This document shows, in pieces, positions 15,288-25,036 of a DNA stretch of 64,000 nt. This DNA comes from JAJKIP01 sp037200685. Lineage in GTDB: Bacteria; Bacteroidota; Bacteroidia; Chitinophagales; Chitinophagaceae. Numbering within the stretch: the first letter of the stretch is position 1; each line of letters opens with the position of its first letter. Made by a program: the position numbers and the translations under genes. The notes under the pieces were generated by a model. That model ran no database searches. It saw only the letters and a list, made by a program, of their open reading frames with translations, and had not been told where the DNA came from. Where the stretch lies: the NCBI GenBank assembly GCA_037200685.1, contig JBBCIG010000016.1:62001-126000 (forward strand), written 5' to 3'.

Positions 15288-18200
15288 TTAGCCTTTTTTT
15301 GAAACAATTACTTTTAGCGAAACATCGTTAATTTCTATCTCGGTTCCGTGGGGTATTTCGGACACTATTTCCAGCTTATCCGCTAGAATTTCGGCGCAAA
15401 TATAGGCTTTAAACTGTGCCAAAGATTCTTTTAATCCATTATTTGCAGCCACCTGTACAATGATCCTGTCTGTCAGCTCAAAGCCGCTGTCCTTCCGGAT
15501 TTTCTGGATACGGTTTACAAACTCACGGGCATTGCCTTCGGCCTCCAGTTCAGGGCTTAGTGTGATGTCCAAAGCCACGGTTAATGCCCCTTTGCCCGCC
15601 ACTGTCCATCCCGGAATATCCTCGCTGCTGATTTCTACTTCGGTAACTTGCAGGGTTACAGTTTCGCCATCTACCTGCAACTCGTATTGTCCTTCTTTTT
15701 CCAAGCGGATAATATCCTCCTGGGTGAACTTTGCCAGTGCCGCTGAGACTGCTTTCATCTTCGGGCCCAGCTTTTTCCCCAAAGCCACAAAGTTTGGTTT
15801 GATCTTTTTGCTGATAAATGTATTGTCCGGGTCCAGGTACTTGATCTCCTTTACATTTACTTCCGCTTTGATCAGGTCTTCGATTTTTTGCAATTGCGTT
15901 TTCATCGCAGCGCTCAAAGCGGGGATCAGCACCTTCTGTAACGGTTGACGGACCTTAATGTTCACTTTTTTTCTTAAAGAAAGTATAAGAGAGGAAGCGT
16001 CCTGTGCCAATTGCATCCTTTCTTCCAGTAATTCATCAATTACCGATTCATCCGTTGTTGGAAAATTCGCATGATGCACCGACTGCACTTTAAAGCGGTT
16101 GGTGATCGCATTTAAATTCTGGAAAACAGCATCACTGAAAAATGGCGAGATCGGTGCGATCAACCTTACAATAGTTTCGAGGCATTCATATAATGTCTGG
16201 TAAGCGCAAATTTTGTCCTGCTCATATTCCCCTTTCCAGAAACGGCGCCTGCACAACCGAACGTACCAATTACTCAAATGTTCATCTACAAAATCTTCAA
16301 TGACACGACCTGCCTGCGTGGGCTCGTAATCATCCATGTATTCATTCACCTTCTTCACCAATGTATTTAATGAAGAAAGTATCCACCTGTCGATTTCGGG
16401 CCTTTCCGCTAACGGAATATATTTTTCTTTAAAAGAAAAACCATCCACATTAGCATAGAGTGCAAAGAACTGGTAGGTATTATATAGTGTACCGAAGAAT
16501 TTCCGTTGTACTTCTTTGATGCCTTCGAGGTCAAACTTCATGTTTTCCCAAGGTGATGCGTTGGTAACCAGATACCATCTTGTGGCATCAGCGCCAAACG
16601 TTTCAATTGTTTTAAATGGATCTACGACATTACCAAGGCGCTTGCTCATCTTATTGCCATTCTTATCCAGCACTAGGCCGTTTGACACACAAGTTTTATA
16701 AGCCACACTGTCAAATAACATGGCAGCGAGGGCATGTAATGTATAGAACCATCCTCTTGTCTGGTCAACACCTTCACAAATAAAATCAGCAGGGAAGTTC
16801 TGCTTAAATATTTCTTTATTTTCAAAAGGGAAATGCCATTGGGCGTAGGGCATAGCGCCACTATCAAACCAAACATCAATCAGGTCAGGAACCCGTTTCA
16901 TCGGTTTTCCAGATTTACTGACCAATATTATTTCATCAACGTAGGGCTTATGTAAATCAAGAATTCCTCCGTGCAAATAGTTTTTATTTACATCTCCGCC
17001 CAACACTTTATTCGCTTCTTTTATTCCTTTATTCAGTTCTTCTATCGAACCGATGCAAACTTCTTCTTCCCCGTCTTCCGTTCTCCACACAGGTAATGGC
17101 GTTCCCCAAAATCTGCTCCTGCTTAAATTCCAATCCACCATATTTTCGAGCCAGTTACCGAACCTTCCTTCCCCGGTTGATTTAGGTTTCCAATTGATGG
17201 TTTTATTGAGTTCGACCATTCTTTCCTTTACAGCCGTGGTTTTTATGAACCATGCATCCAATGGGTAATAAAGAATAGGTTTATCTGTTCTCCAGCAATG
17301 CGGATAACTGTGCTCGTATTTTTCAACTTTAAACGCCCTGTTTTCTTTTTTTAATTTAACCGATATATCAATGTTAACATCAACATAGTTCGGATCCTCT
17401 TTGTAATTCTTTACATAACGGTTGCTGAATTCGCCTAAACCGTCGACAAATTTTCCCTGTTTGTCAACCATTGTAAGGATACCGATGTTGTATTTCTTTC
17501 CCACTTTATAGTCATCCGCGCCGAATGCAGGAGCGGTGTGTACGATACCTGTACCGTCTTCTGTTGTGACGAACGTATCAACCAAAACCCTGAATGGATC
17601 ACCGGTTGCGATCTCAGGAGTGTTTGCTTCATAAGGTAGCAATTGCTCGTAACGGGACCCTTCTATTTGTGAGCCTTTAAATTCGGTTAATATTTTCCAC
17701 GGCAATATTTTCGCCTTCTCATTATAATTTTCAAAGTCACCATCCTTGCCTTCTTCTTTGAAATACTTACCTAATAAAGCTTTTGCTAAAATAACATTGA
17801 CAGGATTATGTAAATAAGGATTGAATGTTTTTACAAGAACATAATCGATATTGGCACCAACGGTTAATCCAAGGTTTGAAGGTAATGTCCATGGAGTGGT
17901 CGTCCATGCTAGGAAAAAAACCTCATCCCCCAACCCCTTCTCTGCAAGCGGAGAAGGGGAGGCTTTCGAAACCTCCGCAAAAAGAAATTCGCTTTTCTCA
18001 TTCCGAATTGCTTTGAACATTGCCACCGCACTTGTATCCTTTACATCTTTATATGTTCCCGGTTGATTTAATTCATGTGAACTCAATCCTGTTCCTGCTG
18101 CGGGTGAGTATGGTTGAATGCTGACACTTTCGTACAGCAATCCTTTTTTATATAACTCGCTTAATATCCACCAAAGTGTTTCAATATATTCATTCTTGAA

Positions 18201-18662
18201 AGTGATATAAGGATCGTTGAGATCAACCCAATAACCCATTTTGCGGGTGATATCATCCCATTTGTCTTTATACCTTAATACCGCTTCGCGGCATTTTTGG
18301 TTGTATTCTTCAACCGATATTTTTTTACCGATGTCTTCTTTGGTGATCCCAAGTTCTTTTTCTACACCTAATTCGATGGGTAATCCATGGGTATCCCAGC
18401 CACCTTTTCTTTTTACCTGGAAACCTTTCATGGTTTTGTAGCGGCACACGAGGTCCTTTAACGTCCGGGAAATGACATGGTGTATGCCGGGCATGCCGTT
18501 GGCGCTGGGCGGGCCTTCATAAAATACAAAAGGAGCGGCGCCTTCCCGTAAAGAGATGCTTTTTTCAAAGGCCTGATTTTCAGACCATTTTGATAAAATT
18601 TCCTGCTCAAAAGCTGGCAGGTTTAACCCTGAAAATTCCCGGTATTTGGTGCTTGTTGCCAT
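15288..18662 (-). CDS. ileS: Isoleucyl-tRNA synthetase
   Basis: 1124 residues. Charges tRNA-Ile. The class I signature is GPPSANGMPGIHH near residue 50, the editing-domain segment is AWTTTPWTLPSN, and the KMSKR loop is NGNKMSKRLGN. Residues about 229-248 (SKASPSPLAEKGLGDEV region) sit just before the editing-domain AWTTTPW block. They are encoded by a palindromic repeat-like DNA segment at 17921-17976 that keeps the frame. The gene is otherwise intact, so the extra loop is probably tolerated. It is first in a unit with the DksA-type gene. Confidence 0.96.
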   Translation of the reverse strand: MATSTKYREFSGLNLPAFEQEILSKWSENQAFEKSISLREGAAPFVFYEGPPSANGMPGIHHVISRTLKDLVCRYKTMKGFQVKRKGGWDTHGLPIELGVEKELGITKEDIGKKISVEEYNQKCREAVLRYKDKWDDITRKMGYWVDLNDPYITFKNEYIETLWWILSELYKKGLLYESVSIQPYSPAAGTGLSSHELNQPGTYKDVKDTSAVAMFKAIRNEKSEFLFAEVSKASPSPLAEKGLGDEVFFLAWTTTPWTLPSNLGLTVGANIDYVLVKTFNPYLHNPVNVILAKALLGKYFKEEGKDGDFENYNEKAKILPWKILTEFKGSQIEGSRYEQLLPYEANTPEIATGDPFRVLVDTFVTTEDGTGIVHTAPAFGADDYKVGKKYNIGILTMVDKQGKFVDGLGEFSNRYVKNYKEDPNYVDVNIDISVKLKKENRAFKVEKYEHSYPHCWRTDKPILYYPLDAWFIKTTAVKERMVELNKTINWKPKSTGEGRFGNWLENMVDWNLSRSRFWGTPLPVWRTEDGEEEVCIGSIEELNKGIKEANKVLGGDVNKNYLHGGILDLHKPYVDEIILVSKSGKPMKRVPDLIDVWFDSGAMPYAQWHFPFENKEIFKQNFPADFICEGVDQTRGWFYTLHALAAMLFDSVAYKTCVSNGLVLDKNGNKMSKRLGNVVDPFKTIETFGADATRWYLVTNASPWENMKFDLEGIKEVQRKFFGTLYNTYQFFALYANVDGFSFKEKYIPLAERPEIDRWILSSLNTLVKKVNEYMDDYEPTQAGRVIEDFVDEHLSNWYVRLCRRRFWKGEYEQDKICAYQTLYECLETIVRLIAPISPFFSDAVFQNLNAITNRFKVQSVHHANFPTTDESVIDELLEERMQLAQDASSLILSLRKKVNIKVRQPLQKVLIPALSAAMKTQLQKIEDLIKAEVNVKEIKYLDPDNTFISKKIKPNFVALGKKLGPKMKAVSAALAKFTQEDIIRLEKEGQYELQVDGETVTLQVTEVEISSEDIPGWTVAGKGALTVALDITLSPELEAEGNAREFVNRIQKIRKDSGFELTDRIIVQVAANNGLKESLAQFKAYICAEILADKLEIVSEIPHGTEIEINDVSLKVIVSKKG
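17921..17976. repeat. Palindromic repeat element inside ileS
   Basis: Begins CCTCATCCCCCAACCCCTTC and contains the stem CCCCTTCTC (17934-17942) / GAGAAGGGG (17951-17959), then an imperfect GGAGGC...ACCTCC palindrome. The same kind of segment is intergenic at 23936 and 49674 (CCTCATCC...CTTCTCC...GAGAAGG). It is translated in frame in ileS. Confidence 0.7.
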
Positions 18663-18862
18663 TATAAAAAGTCTGCGAAGTTAAGGAAATACTGCGGTGT
18701 TGGAGGGGCAATGAAGGAAGTATTTAGCGCACAGAGCCCGCAGAGAGAAAGAGGTAAAAGAAAATTTTTGAGTGTTGGATTTTGAGATGCGAATGATAAA
18801 ATCTCTTTTTCTCTTTTAGCTCTGTGCGATTTTTAATTGATGCCATGAAAACGAAACGTACC

Positions 18863-18960
18863 ACCGATATTCATCGGGGTGCTGCCATAATGCTGAGTAG
18901 AATTCATGCAGCACAAGTGTGCGACGCAACAGGCGATGCTATGAAAAACTGAAGTTGGGC
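18863..18960 (-). repeat. Module 1, copy 6
   Basis: Reverse orientation: GATATTCATCGGGGTGCTGCCATAATGCTGAGTAGAATT, then GTGTGCGACGCAACAGGCGATGCTATG. The part before CTGAGTAG is the complement of the tail of copy 9 near 36690, so these two share an extra module. Confidence 0.8.
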
Positions 18961-18972
18961 AAAAAAATAAAA

Positions 18973-18989
18973 TCCCCGCATTACGGGGA
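18973..18989 (-). terminator. Rho-independent terminator of the DUF6607 gene
   Basis: Stem TCCCCG / CGGGGA, followed on the minus strand by TTTTATTTTTTT, 45 bp after the stop codon. Confidence 0.8.
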
Positions 18990-19000
18990 CTTTACATGAG

Positions 19001-19020
19001 CCTGCCTACCGGCAGGCAGG
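19001..19020. repeat. GC palindrome CCTGCCTACCGGCAGGCAGG
   Basis: One-mismatch version of the 20-bp palindrome that is inserted in module copies at 10614, 49625 and 61857. It sits between the DUF6607 stop codon and its terminator. Confidence 0.7.
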
Positions 19021-19033
19021 TACGCTGGAAAAA

Positions 19034-19978
19034 TTATTTTTGCTGGGCCACTGATTTGGTATCATCGTGCCCGATAAATTTTGTTATCTCTCCTTTTATT
19101 TTCGCATCGATATCCGCATCGCTTACTTTCTTCGATACATAATCATTCGATAAATTGATCAGGTATTCGTGCAGCAACTTGCCATCTACTTTTGTTTTCA
19201 ACGAGATGGTATTTTGCGTGCTGATGTAATCAGCCCATGCCTTCCGCACTTTACCCCAATATCCTTTATATCTTTCCCAATAATATTTCGCAGGATCGCA
19301 CATATTATCTTCTACCTTCTTATAACTGTTGATACCTTTTTCCTGTACTAATAATTTATCGGCGACGCCGTCTTTCCTGATTATTTTATCATTGTCCTGC
19401 TCATGTATATATCCATTATCAGAAATGTTCAGCCGGTTAGTCCTCTTTAAAATATTATAATCACTACGAACAGAATATTCCCTTCTTGGTAATGGCGCAT
19501 CCGTAGTGTTTTGCCAGATTAATTTTCCATCCAAATTCACAAACTGGCTAAGCCCCTGGTAACGCGGCTCATCACTTACTTCCCAGACGGTTTGCGTCCA
19601 TTTTCCTTTTACCTGGTCAGCGCTTAATTTTTCTTTTACCCATGTCTTGTCGCCTTTATATACCCATATATCCTGGTTCTCATACGTCCATTCTTCTCTC
19701 CAATGTTTTACAATGATGGAATCTGTGATGACCAGCAAATGCTGAATGATGATTTTTCTATCACTTACTTCAATGGGTAATGAAAGCTCTATCCCTCCAT
19801 TGATTTCTTCCCTGTCATGGAATTTATAATCTTCGTTGGGAGAAAATGTTTCCGCATATTTGAACTCTACTTCAAAACAACCGCAGAGTTTGTTGACGAT
19901 CTGTTTATCCTGTGGGGCCTGTGCCTGTATAGATATCACTAGTCCAATCGCCGCCACCAATCCAATAACCTTCTTCAT
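19034..19978 (-). CDS. DUF6607 family exported protein
   Basis: 314 residues with a signal peptide (MKKVIGLVAAIGLVISIQAQ). The body matches my memory of DUF6607, a Bacteroidota family found beside HmuY and its TonB receptor. Visible marks are KLCGCFEVEFKYAETFSPNEDYKFHDRE near the start, Trp-rich REEWTYENQDIWVYKG, and NMCDPAKYYWERYKGYWGKVRKAW. The function is unknown. The CGCFEVEFKYAETF opening and association with haem uptake suggest a periplasmic accessory role (inference). Separated from hmuY by a terminator, so partly independent expression is possible. Confidence 0.75.
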   Translation of the reverse strand: MKKVIGLVAAIGLVISIQAQAPQDKQIVNKLCGCFEVEFKYAETFSPNEDYKFHDREEINGGIELSLPIEVSDRKIIIQHLLVITDSIIVKHWREEWTYENQDIWVYKGDKTWVKEKLSADQVKGKWTQTVWEVSDEPRYQGLSQFVNLDGKLIWQNTTDAPLPRREYSVRSDYNILKRTNRLNISDNGYIHEQDNDKIIRKDGVADKLLVQEKGINSYKKVEDNMCDPAKYYWERYKGYWGKVRKAWADYISTQNTISLKTKVDGKLLHEYLINLSNDYVSKKVSDADIDAKIKGEITKFIGHDDTKSVAQQK

Positions 19979-20065
19979 AACGTTTTACAATTTGCTGACA
20001 AAACAACAACAATCGGGTCACAAAGGTTTACGGAATGCGTAAAACCGGGTTGCGCAAAAAGAAAA

Positions 20066-20090
20066 AGCCATCCCGCTAAGCGGGATGGCT
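20066..20090 (-). terminator. Rho-independent terminator of hmuY
   Basis: Perfect 12-bp stem AGCCATCCCGCT / AGCGGGATGGCT followed by TTTTTCTTTTTG on the minus strand, 20 bp after the hmuY stop. Confidence 0.85.
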
Positions 20091-20110
20091 CATTTATATA
20101 AGAACATCTG

Positions 20111-21511
20111 TTAGCCTCTTTTTACCAAAGCATACTCTATGCTTGGATTACCACGGATACCACCATCTGCCACCGCCGTGAATTTCAGTTTGTAATAATT
20201 ATTGTTACCATCTTTTATTATATAGTACTGAGTTGTTTTTACTGCAGGTCCTGAACTTGGACCGCCACCACTTCTCCAGTCAGAACCAATGGCAGTTTGC
20301 AAAAAAGTAAAAGTTTGCCCGGCAATATCGGCTTCTGCAAAATCTGCATAGGCCTTAGAGGACGTCAGCATTTTTGCCACCTGTACATTCCTGTTTTGAA
20401 ATACTACATCCTGGAAAAGAAAAGGAAATTCACTAGCACCACTTCCGGAAACATATGTTGAATGTGTCCAGGCAATATCCCATTTTGTTTTTTCGGGTTC
20501 CACTGTTACAGCGCCGGTTTCAAAAGAAATATATTTAAAGAAATATTTATCATCTTTAGGAATATCGATCGATGTAAAAGTAGTGGAAGCAATATCCGCA
20601 TGTTGCAGCGTATAACCGCCGCTGGCATTGCGCAGTACCCGGATTTTTTTCCATCCTCTTTCAGGTAGAGGGCTGCCTACACCTTTGCCACGATAAATGA
20701 TAAATACTTTATTGTCGGCAGCAGTGGCAGCTATCAAACCTATGGCCGTTTTGCTCATATCACCACTTGGATAATCTACTAAAGGCAGTTGGGCCGGTGA
20801 ACCAAAAAGCGATCCCATCGCATCAAAAAAACCAACAGTGTCGGTAGCCGTTACCTGCGTGAGATCATTTTTGGTGATCTGTTTTGCTGTCATTCCGTTA
20901 GAAGAATTGAGGATCACTTTAAAATCTGAAGCATCGGTATAAAAACCCAGGTCCCAGTTGGTACGCAATACCGCAGTTTGCCTGTTGGCGCTCAGATCAA
21001 TGAACACTTTATTCGGATAAGTAGGGCCGCCACCATTCAGCACCGCGGTAGAATTAGTAGCTACCAATTCCGCAAAACTCAATGTCAATTGTTTGGTAGT
21101 GCCTATTAAAAGCGGTGAACCTGAACTATAAAGATCGAATACCAGTTTCTCCGTACCATCGAATAAAACACCCGGTACTTTATTTATTGTAAATGACGCT
21201 TCATTATTGCCGGAAGGAGCCGTAAGGTTAATAGTACCCGCTGTCGCGGCAGGTATTGTTGTATATTTTACCCCGTATGCCGCACCTTGTTCAGTAATTT
21301 TTATAACAACAGGAATATCATTATCTACTCCTCTTACCAGTTTTAATTTTATAGTAATGGAAGTTTCCGCTTCCGAAATGCCCTGCGCATTGGAAGTAAA
21401 TACAATATAATTATCCGCCAGTGAAAAGCCTTCTCTTTTGCGGCAACCGCCCAGGAGAATAAAAGCAGCGAGTGAAAATACAGTCAGTTTTAAAATGTGT
21501 CCTCTTAACAT
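20111..21511 (-). CDS. HmuY-family haem-binding lipoprotein
   Basis: 466 residues. The lipoprotein signal is LTVFSLAAFILLGGC (Cys23). An N-terminal immunoglobulin-like region is followed by a HmuY domain with the typical NWDLGFYTD and KWDIAWTHSTYVS repeats. HmuY proteins catch haem at the cell surface and pass it to the TonB receptor. It lies 33 bp behind the receptor gene and is surely co-transcribed. It is longer than the classical Porphyromonas HmuY because of the extra N-terminal domain. Haem as the ligand is inferred from the family. Confidence 0.83.
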   Translation of the reverse strand: MLRGHILKLTVFSLAAFILLGGCRKREGFSLADNYIVFTSNAQGISEAETSITIKLKLVRGVDNDIPVVIKITEQGAAYGVKYTTIPAATAGTINLTAPSGNNEASFTINKVPGVLFDGTEKLVFDLYSSGSPLLIGTTKQLTLSFAELVATNSTAVLNGGGPTYPNKVFIDLSANRQTAVLRTNWDLGFYTDASDFKVILNSSNGMTAKQITKNDLTQVTATDTVGFFDAMGSLFGSPAQLPLVDYPSGDMSKTAIGLIAATAADNKVFIIYRGKGVGSPLPERGWKKIRVLRNASGGYTLQHADIASTTFTSIDIPKDDKYFFKYISFETGAVTVEPEKTKWDIAWTHSTYVSGSGASEFPFLFQDVVFQNRNVQVAKMLTSSKAYADFAEADIAGQTFTFLQTAIGSDWRSGGGPSSGPAVKTTQYYIIKDGNNNYYKLKFTAVADGGIRGNPSIEYALVKRG

Positions 21512-21544
21512 CGTTCGTAGTTTTATCGATTATTGATAATTTTT

Positions 21545-23596
21545 TTATTTAGTGTCCCAGTTAAAAATGAGACCGGCGAAATAGGAGCGGCCATAAGCAA
21601 TCAATCTCGTGCTGCCGCCACCTGTATGCGTGCCGCCTGAAGCAGCACTGTTGATTACATCCAGGTCAAACAGGTTTTTGATACCCGCACTGATTGAAAA
21701 ATATTTGAAAAGTTTTTGGTTCAATGTAAAATCAGCCCAATGATATCCTTCTGTATGCGCCAGTTGGATAACATCTTGTCCATTCACAGTAGCAAGTTGA
21801 TAAAATGGCAACCTGCCGGTGAATTTGTAAAAGAGATTCGCACTGAGACCTATTTTTGAAAAGTTATAGCCGATGATGGAAGTTATTTCCGGGGACCAGT
21901 TGAATTTAGCCAGTGATTTATCTTCTTCTGTAAACTGGTTGTAACGGCCGGTATAGCCGAATCCTAATGAAATGTTCAGGTCTTTATGATTGAACGTACC
22001 TGTCAGGTTCGTACCAGCGCTTTTAAAATTTTCTACATTCTGGTATTCAAATACAGTCGCCCCGCCGGCAGACTGGGCAAAGTCAATCAGGTTTTTAACA
22101 TCATTATAAAAACCATTCAGTGTAGCAGTGAATATTTTTTTATCTACCCGTTTATTCCATGCAAGTGAGCCGGTAAAGCTATTGGAAGTTTCCGCTTTCA
22201 GGTTTGGATTGCCCATAATCTGGTGATTGGCATCGAAGAAACTATAATACAATTCCCTCAACGAAGGAGAACGGAAACCCCTTGCATACGCCAGGCGCAG
22301 GTCAAGGTTGTTGGTTAATGCATATTTTGTATTAATAGAAGGTATCACCGGTGGTGCGTCGTATACCGAGTTATGAATAAAACGCAAACCGGGCCTTATA
22401 TTAATCTTACTGGTAGGCGTAATCTCTGATGTGATAAAGAAAGCGTAATCTTCAATATGATTGGTGCCTGCTACCAATCGCTGGCCGCTTCCGTGCTCAA
22501 CATTTATATCTACACCGGGTTGCAAACTGAATACAGAAGAAATTTTATACAAAGCAAGTGCCCGGGCAGTAAGCCCGTTAAACTTATCCGTACTTTGGGT
22601 AGAAGCATCAGGGTTCAGGCTGAACTTACCTGTATTCTGACTAAGCACTGATGAAAACACCTGGCGGCTGAACCGGGAATAAGAAGATTGTAGCTGGAAT
22701 GATAATTTATTATTTACAAAATAGCCTGCCTGCAATTGCTGCATCACCCTGCGGGAAAGATATTCCTGGTCGAATGCTAGTGAATCGCCTGATTCATTTT
22801 GCTTTTGTGTGAAATTACCGGGATTAGTAATAATCTCATCCAGTCCTTCGATGCGGTAACGAACATTAAATTTACCTGAGGTATAACCCACATAACCATT
22901 GGCAGTAACCTGGTCTTTCCAATGCCACGTCAATTCACGGTTGGTGCTGTCACCTTTCCATCCGCCAAAATAATAGTAACCAAATCCAGCACCGATATCC
23001 CATCCCTTGTAACGAAACGAAGCATTAACCGATTGGCTGTGGACACCTTTTGTATCCCAGTCATATTCATCGCCTACTGTTTCTTCCTGCACTCTTGCAG
23101 TGATAGAAAATTTAGAAGACCCGGTTTTTTTTGTAATAATGTTTATTACGCCTGCCAGCGCATCGGCGCCATAGATAACCGACATTGGGCCTTCAACGAT
23201 TTCAATCCGTTCAATGCTATTAACATCAATCTGGTTAATGTTGATCTCGTTCGAAGTTCCCTGCCTGCCGATCATTGGTAATCCGTCCACCAATATTTTT
23301 ACATTCTGTCCTGATAAGCCCATCATGGAAATATCCGAACCGCCAGTAGCAGGGTCTTGTGAAAAACGGATGTTCATTTCACTGTTCAAGACATCCTGCA
23401 GTTTAGTGGCGCCTTGCTTTTGTATTCTTTCTTTGCTGATAACTCTTACCTGCTGAACGGAATTCTTTACAGATTGCGGCCTGTATTGGCCTGTGATAAC
23501 AATTTCTTCCAAATCCTTTGGTTTCGAAGTATCCTCTTGCGCAAAAGCACTGCCTGCGAGGAAGCAGGCGCTAACGATTAAATAAATCTTCTTCAT
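21545..23596 (-). CDS. TonB-dependent outer-membrane receptor, HmuR-like
   Basis: 683 residues. Signal peptide ending SAFAQ, a TonB-box-like DLEEIVITG, the plug domain (QVRVISKERIQKQGATKLQDVLN... IERIEIVEGPMSVIYGADALAGVINIITKK), then a 22-strand barrel ending YGRSYFAGLIFNWDTK. The receptor imports a large ligand across the outer membrane with energy from TonB. Haem is inferred from the adjacent hmuY-type gene. The first gene of a receptor-hmuY unit; no clear Fur site was found upstream. Confidence 0.88.
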   Translation of the reverse strand: MKKIYLIVSACFLAGSAFAQEDTSKPKDLEEIVITGQYRPQSVKNSVQQVRVISKERIQKQGATKLQDVLNSEMNIRFSQDPATGGSDISMMGLSGQNVKILVDGLPMIGRQGTSNEININQIDVNSIERIEIVEGPMSVIYGADALAGVINIITKKTGSSKFSITARVQEETVGDEYDWDTKGVHSQSVNASFRYKGWDIGAGFGYYYFGGWKGDSTNRELTWHWKDQVTANGYVGYTSGKFNVRYRIEGLDEIITNPGNFTQKQNESGDSLAFDQEYLSRRVMQQLQAGYFVNNKLSFQLQSSYSRFSRQVFSSVLSQNTGKFSLNPDASTQSTDKFNGLTARALALYKISSVFSLQPGVDINVEHGSGQRLVAGTNHIEDYAFFITSEITPTSKINIRPGLRFIHNSVYDAPPVIPSINTKYALTNNLDLRLAYARGFRSPSLRELYYSFFDANHQIMGNPNLKAETSNSFTGSLAWNKRVDKKIFTATLNGFYNDVKNLIDFAQSAGGATVFEYQNVENFKSAGTNLTGTFNHKDLNISLGFGYTGRYNQFTEEDKSLAKFNWSPEITSIIGYNFSKIGLSANLFYKFTGRLPFYQLATVNGQDVIQLAHTEGYHWADFTLNQKLFKYFSISAGIKNLFDLDVINSAASGGTHTGGGSTRLIAYGRSYFAGLIFNWDTK

Positions 23597-23864
23597 AACT
23601 GTTTTGATTGCGGTTGCAAATGTCTTTCAGCAGCGATCATTATTTATCATGCAATTGTCATCACTAAGCAGTTCTGAAAAAAGATGACATTCATATGGCT
23701 TGAGAAAAACGCTTGCACGTTTTTAATGAGCTGCAAAAGTGCAGGCATTACTATTACTGATCGTTACGGAAAAAGGAAAAGCTGTTGCGGGAAGAGGAAA
23801 GTGACTTTCATATGACAATTCGTTGTTGTCATTAACAAACTATCACTTGTTTATTTATTATGAA

Positions 23865-23933
23865 CCCGGCTGCAGTGCTACTATCATCGCCTGTTGCGTC
23901 GCACACTTGTACGTTCGGTAATTCTACTCAGCA
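23865..23933 (+). repeat. Module 1, copy 7
   Basis: CCCGGCTGCAGTGCTACTATCATCGCC, then TGTTGCGTCGCACACTTG and GTTCGGTAATTCTACTCAGCA. It joins directly to the CCTCATCC module that follows. Confidence 0.85.
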
Positions 23934-24113
23934 AGGCCTCATCCCTCTTTCCCTTCTCCTTCAGAGAAGGGACGGCGCTGCATTGCTGATCCAAACAATA
24001 TAACTACCACATCAACTTTAGTTTTTTGTTCAACATTTGCGAAGAGTTTTATGGTATCATACTTTTCTAAAAGCAAGGGCTGTGTGCTGTTCCTCTCCTT
24101 CAGGAGAGAGCTT
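23934..24113 (+). repeat. Composite repeat, modules 3 and 2, copy 1
   Basis: Starts CCTCATCCC with a CTTCTCC/GAGAAGG hairpin, continues GCTGCATTGCTGATCCAAAC and ATATAACTACCACATCAACTT, and ends with TTCTAAAAGCAAGGGCTGTG plus an CTCTCCTTCAGGAGAG hairpin. The same order of parts occurs at 49557-49815 with the modules swapped. Confidence 0.75.
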
Positions 24114-24143
24114 ATCGCGATGAAGTCGGGACCAGGTGATGTT

Positions 24144-24860
24144 CTATTGTGGATGATACAATGTAAAATCCAATCGATGCCGCAGCGTTTCATATTTCTT
24201 TTGTTTGAATATTCCCGGTATTTTATCAATCCATTCCACTACGATAAGATATAAAGCCGGGCCGGCAGGTGTGAAAGAAGCAATGCCTTTTGTATCGGTA
24301 AAAATTGTTTTTATCCATCCATCGGGATGCATCACGGTAATCTTCATATCAGTAAAAGCTGTATCATTTTTAAAAAGATGCAACTGGTAATTATTTTTTG
24401 CTGGTGAAATAGCTTCTATATCCAGGTAAGCGTTATGATGCTGCGCCGTTGCGTTTGTTCCAATATGATAAGTTGTTTTTAAATATTGAACCGGTCGTAC
24501 AATACCGAGATTGTGCGCTGTCCAGTCCTGCACTTGTCTTTCATCATTGATACCGGTTATCTCATAAACACCTTCAGCATCCGGCGTAAAACTTCCCTGC
24601 CAGTAATCCGCAAGTTGTTTCATCGTGATTTGTTGTTTAGTAGTGCCAAACAACACGAATACTTTTATTTCACCCATTTTATCCAGGTAAGTGCCGGATA
24701 ATCTTTCCCCGCTTTCATATTCGCCATAAAATAATTTTATTGTTACAGCTTCTTTCGTTTTATGTGTGCCTTCCACTTCTATCCAGTATCCATGTGCGAA
24801 TGCGGATAACGGGAATAGTGTTATAATAATTGACAGAATTTTTATTATTGCTTTTTTCAT
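24144..24860 (-). CDS. DUF4198 / NikM-like metal-uptake accessory protein
   Basis: 238 residues with a signal peptide (MKKAIIKILSIIITLFPLSAFA) directly followed by HGYWIEVEG. That mature N-terminus, starting with His, is typical of DUF4198 proteins related to the periplasmic NikM part of nickel/cobalt transporters. The rest is a beta-sandwich with GVYEITG and GIASFTPAGPALYLIVVEW. Metal binding by the N-terminal histidine is inferred from relatives. It sits next to the haem-uptake genes and may belong to the same metal response. Confidence 0.72.
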   Translation of the reverse strand: MKKAIIKILSIIITLFPLSAFAHGYWIEVEGTHKTKEAVTIKLFYGEYESGERLSGTYLDKMGEIKVFVLFGTTKQQITMKQLADYWQGSFTPDAEGVYEITGINDERQVQDWTAHNLGIVRPVQYLKTTYHIGTNATAQHHNAYLDIEAISPAKNNYQLHLFKNDTAFTDMKITVMHPDGWIKTIFTDTKGIASFTPAGPALYLIVVEWIDKIPGIFKQKKYETLRHRLDFTLYHPQ

Positions 24861-24960
24861 TTCTTATTTCTTTTGAAATTACTTTATTGATTTTAATTCA
24901 ATTTGAATCACGAAGGCACGAAGTTGCTAAGAAAACTGGTAATGTATTGATAATAAAAAA

Positions 24961-24981
24961 GCGGTTCTGTCATAGAACCGC
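24961..24981 (-). terminator. Rho-independent terminator of the DUF4920 gene
   Basis: Stem GCGGTTCT / AGAACCGC with a 5-nt loop and TTTTTTATTATC after it on the minus strand. Confidence 0.8.
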
Positions 24982-25036
24982 CATATTAAATATTATTCTT
25001 TGTGTTGTACTTCGTTTTGTCATGCTGAGGTACGAA

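Larger units (their letters stand above)
18663..19033. other. Intergenic region upstream of ileS
   Basis: Contains an 'agcgcacagagcccgcagagagaaagagg' word-type stretch near 18724, module-1 copy 6, a terminator and a GC palindrome. No gene seen. Confidence 0.7.
23597..24143. other. Intergenic region upstream of the haem receptor
   Basis: Bases 23600-23830 form the receptor leader and promoter zone, with two CATATG-containing segments (near 23693 and 23807) and a 'aaaacgcttgcacgtttt' imperfect hairpin. From 23865 to 24140 it is composite repeat. Confidence 0.65.

Noticed and set aside
14583..15302. 239-residue plus-strand ORF opposite the DksA-type gene
   Set aside because: Its Gly/Ala/Phe-rich sequence is the complement of the Lys/Ala/Pro tail.
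23939..24229. 96-residue minus-strand ORF behind the DUF4198 gene
   Set aside because: It is composed of composite repeat and the tail of the neighbouring gene.
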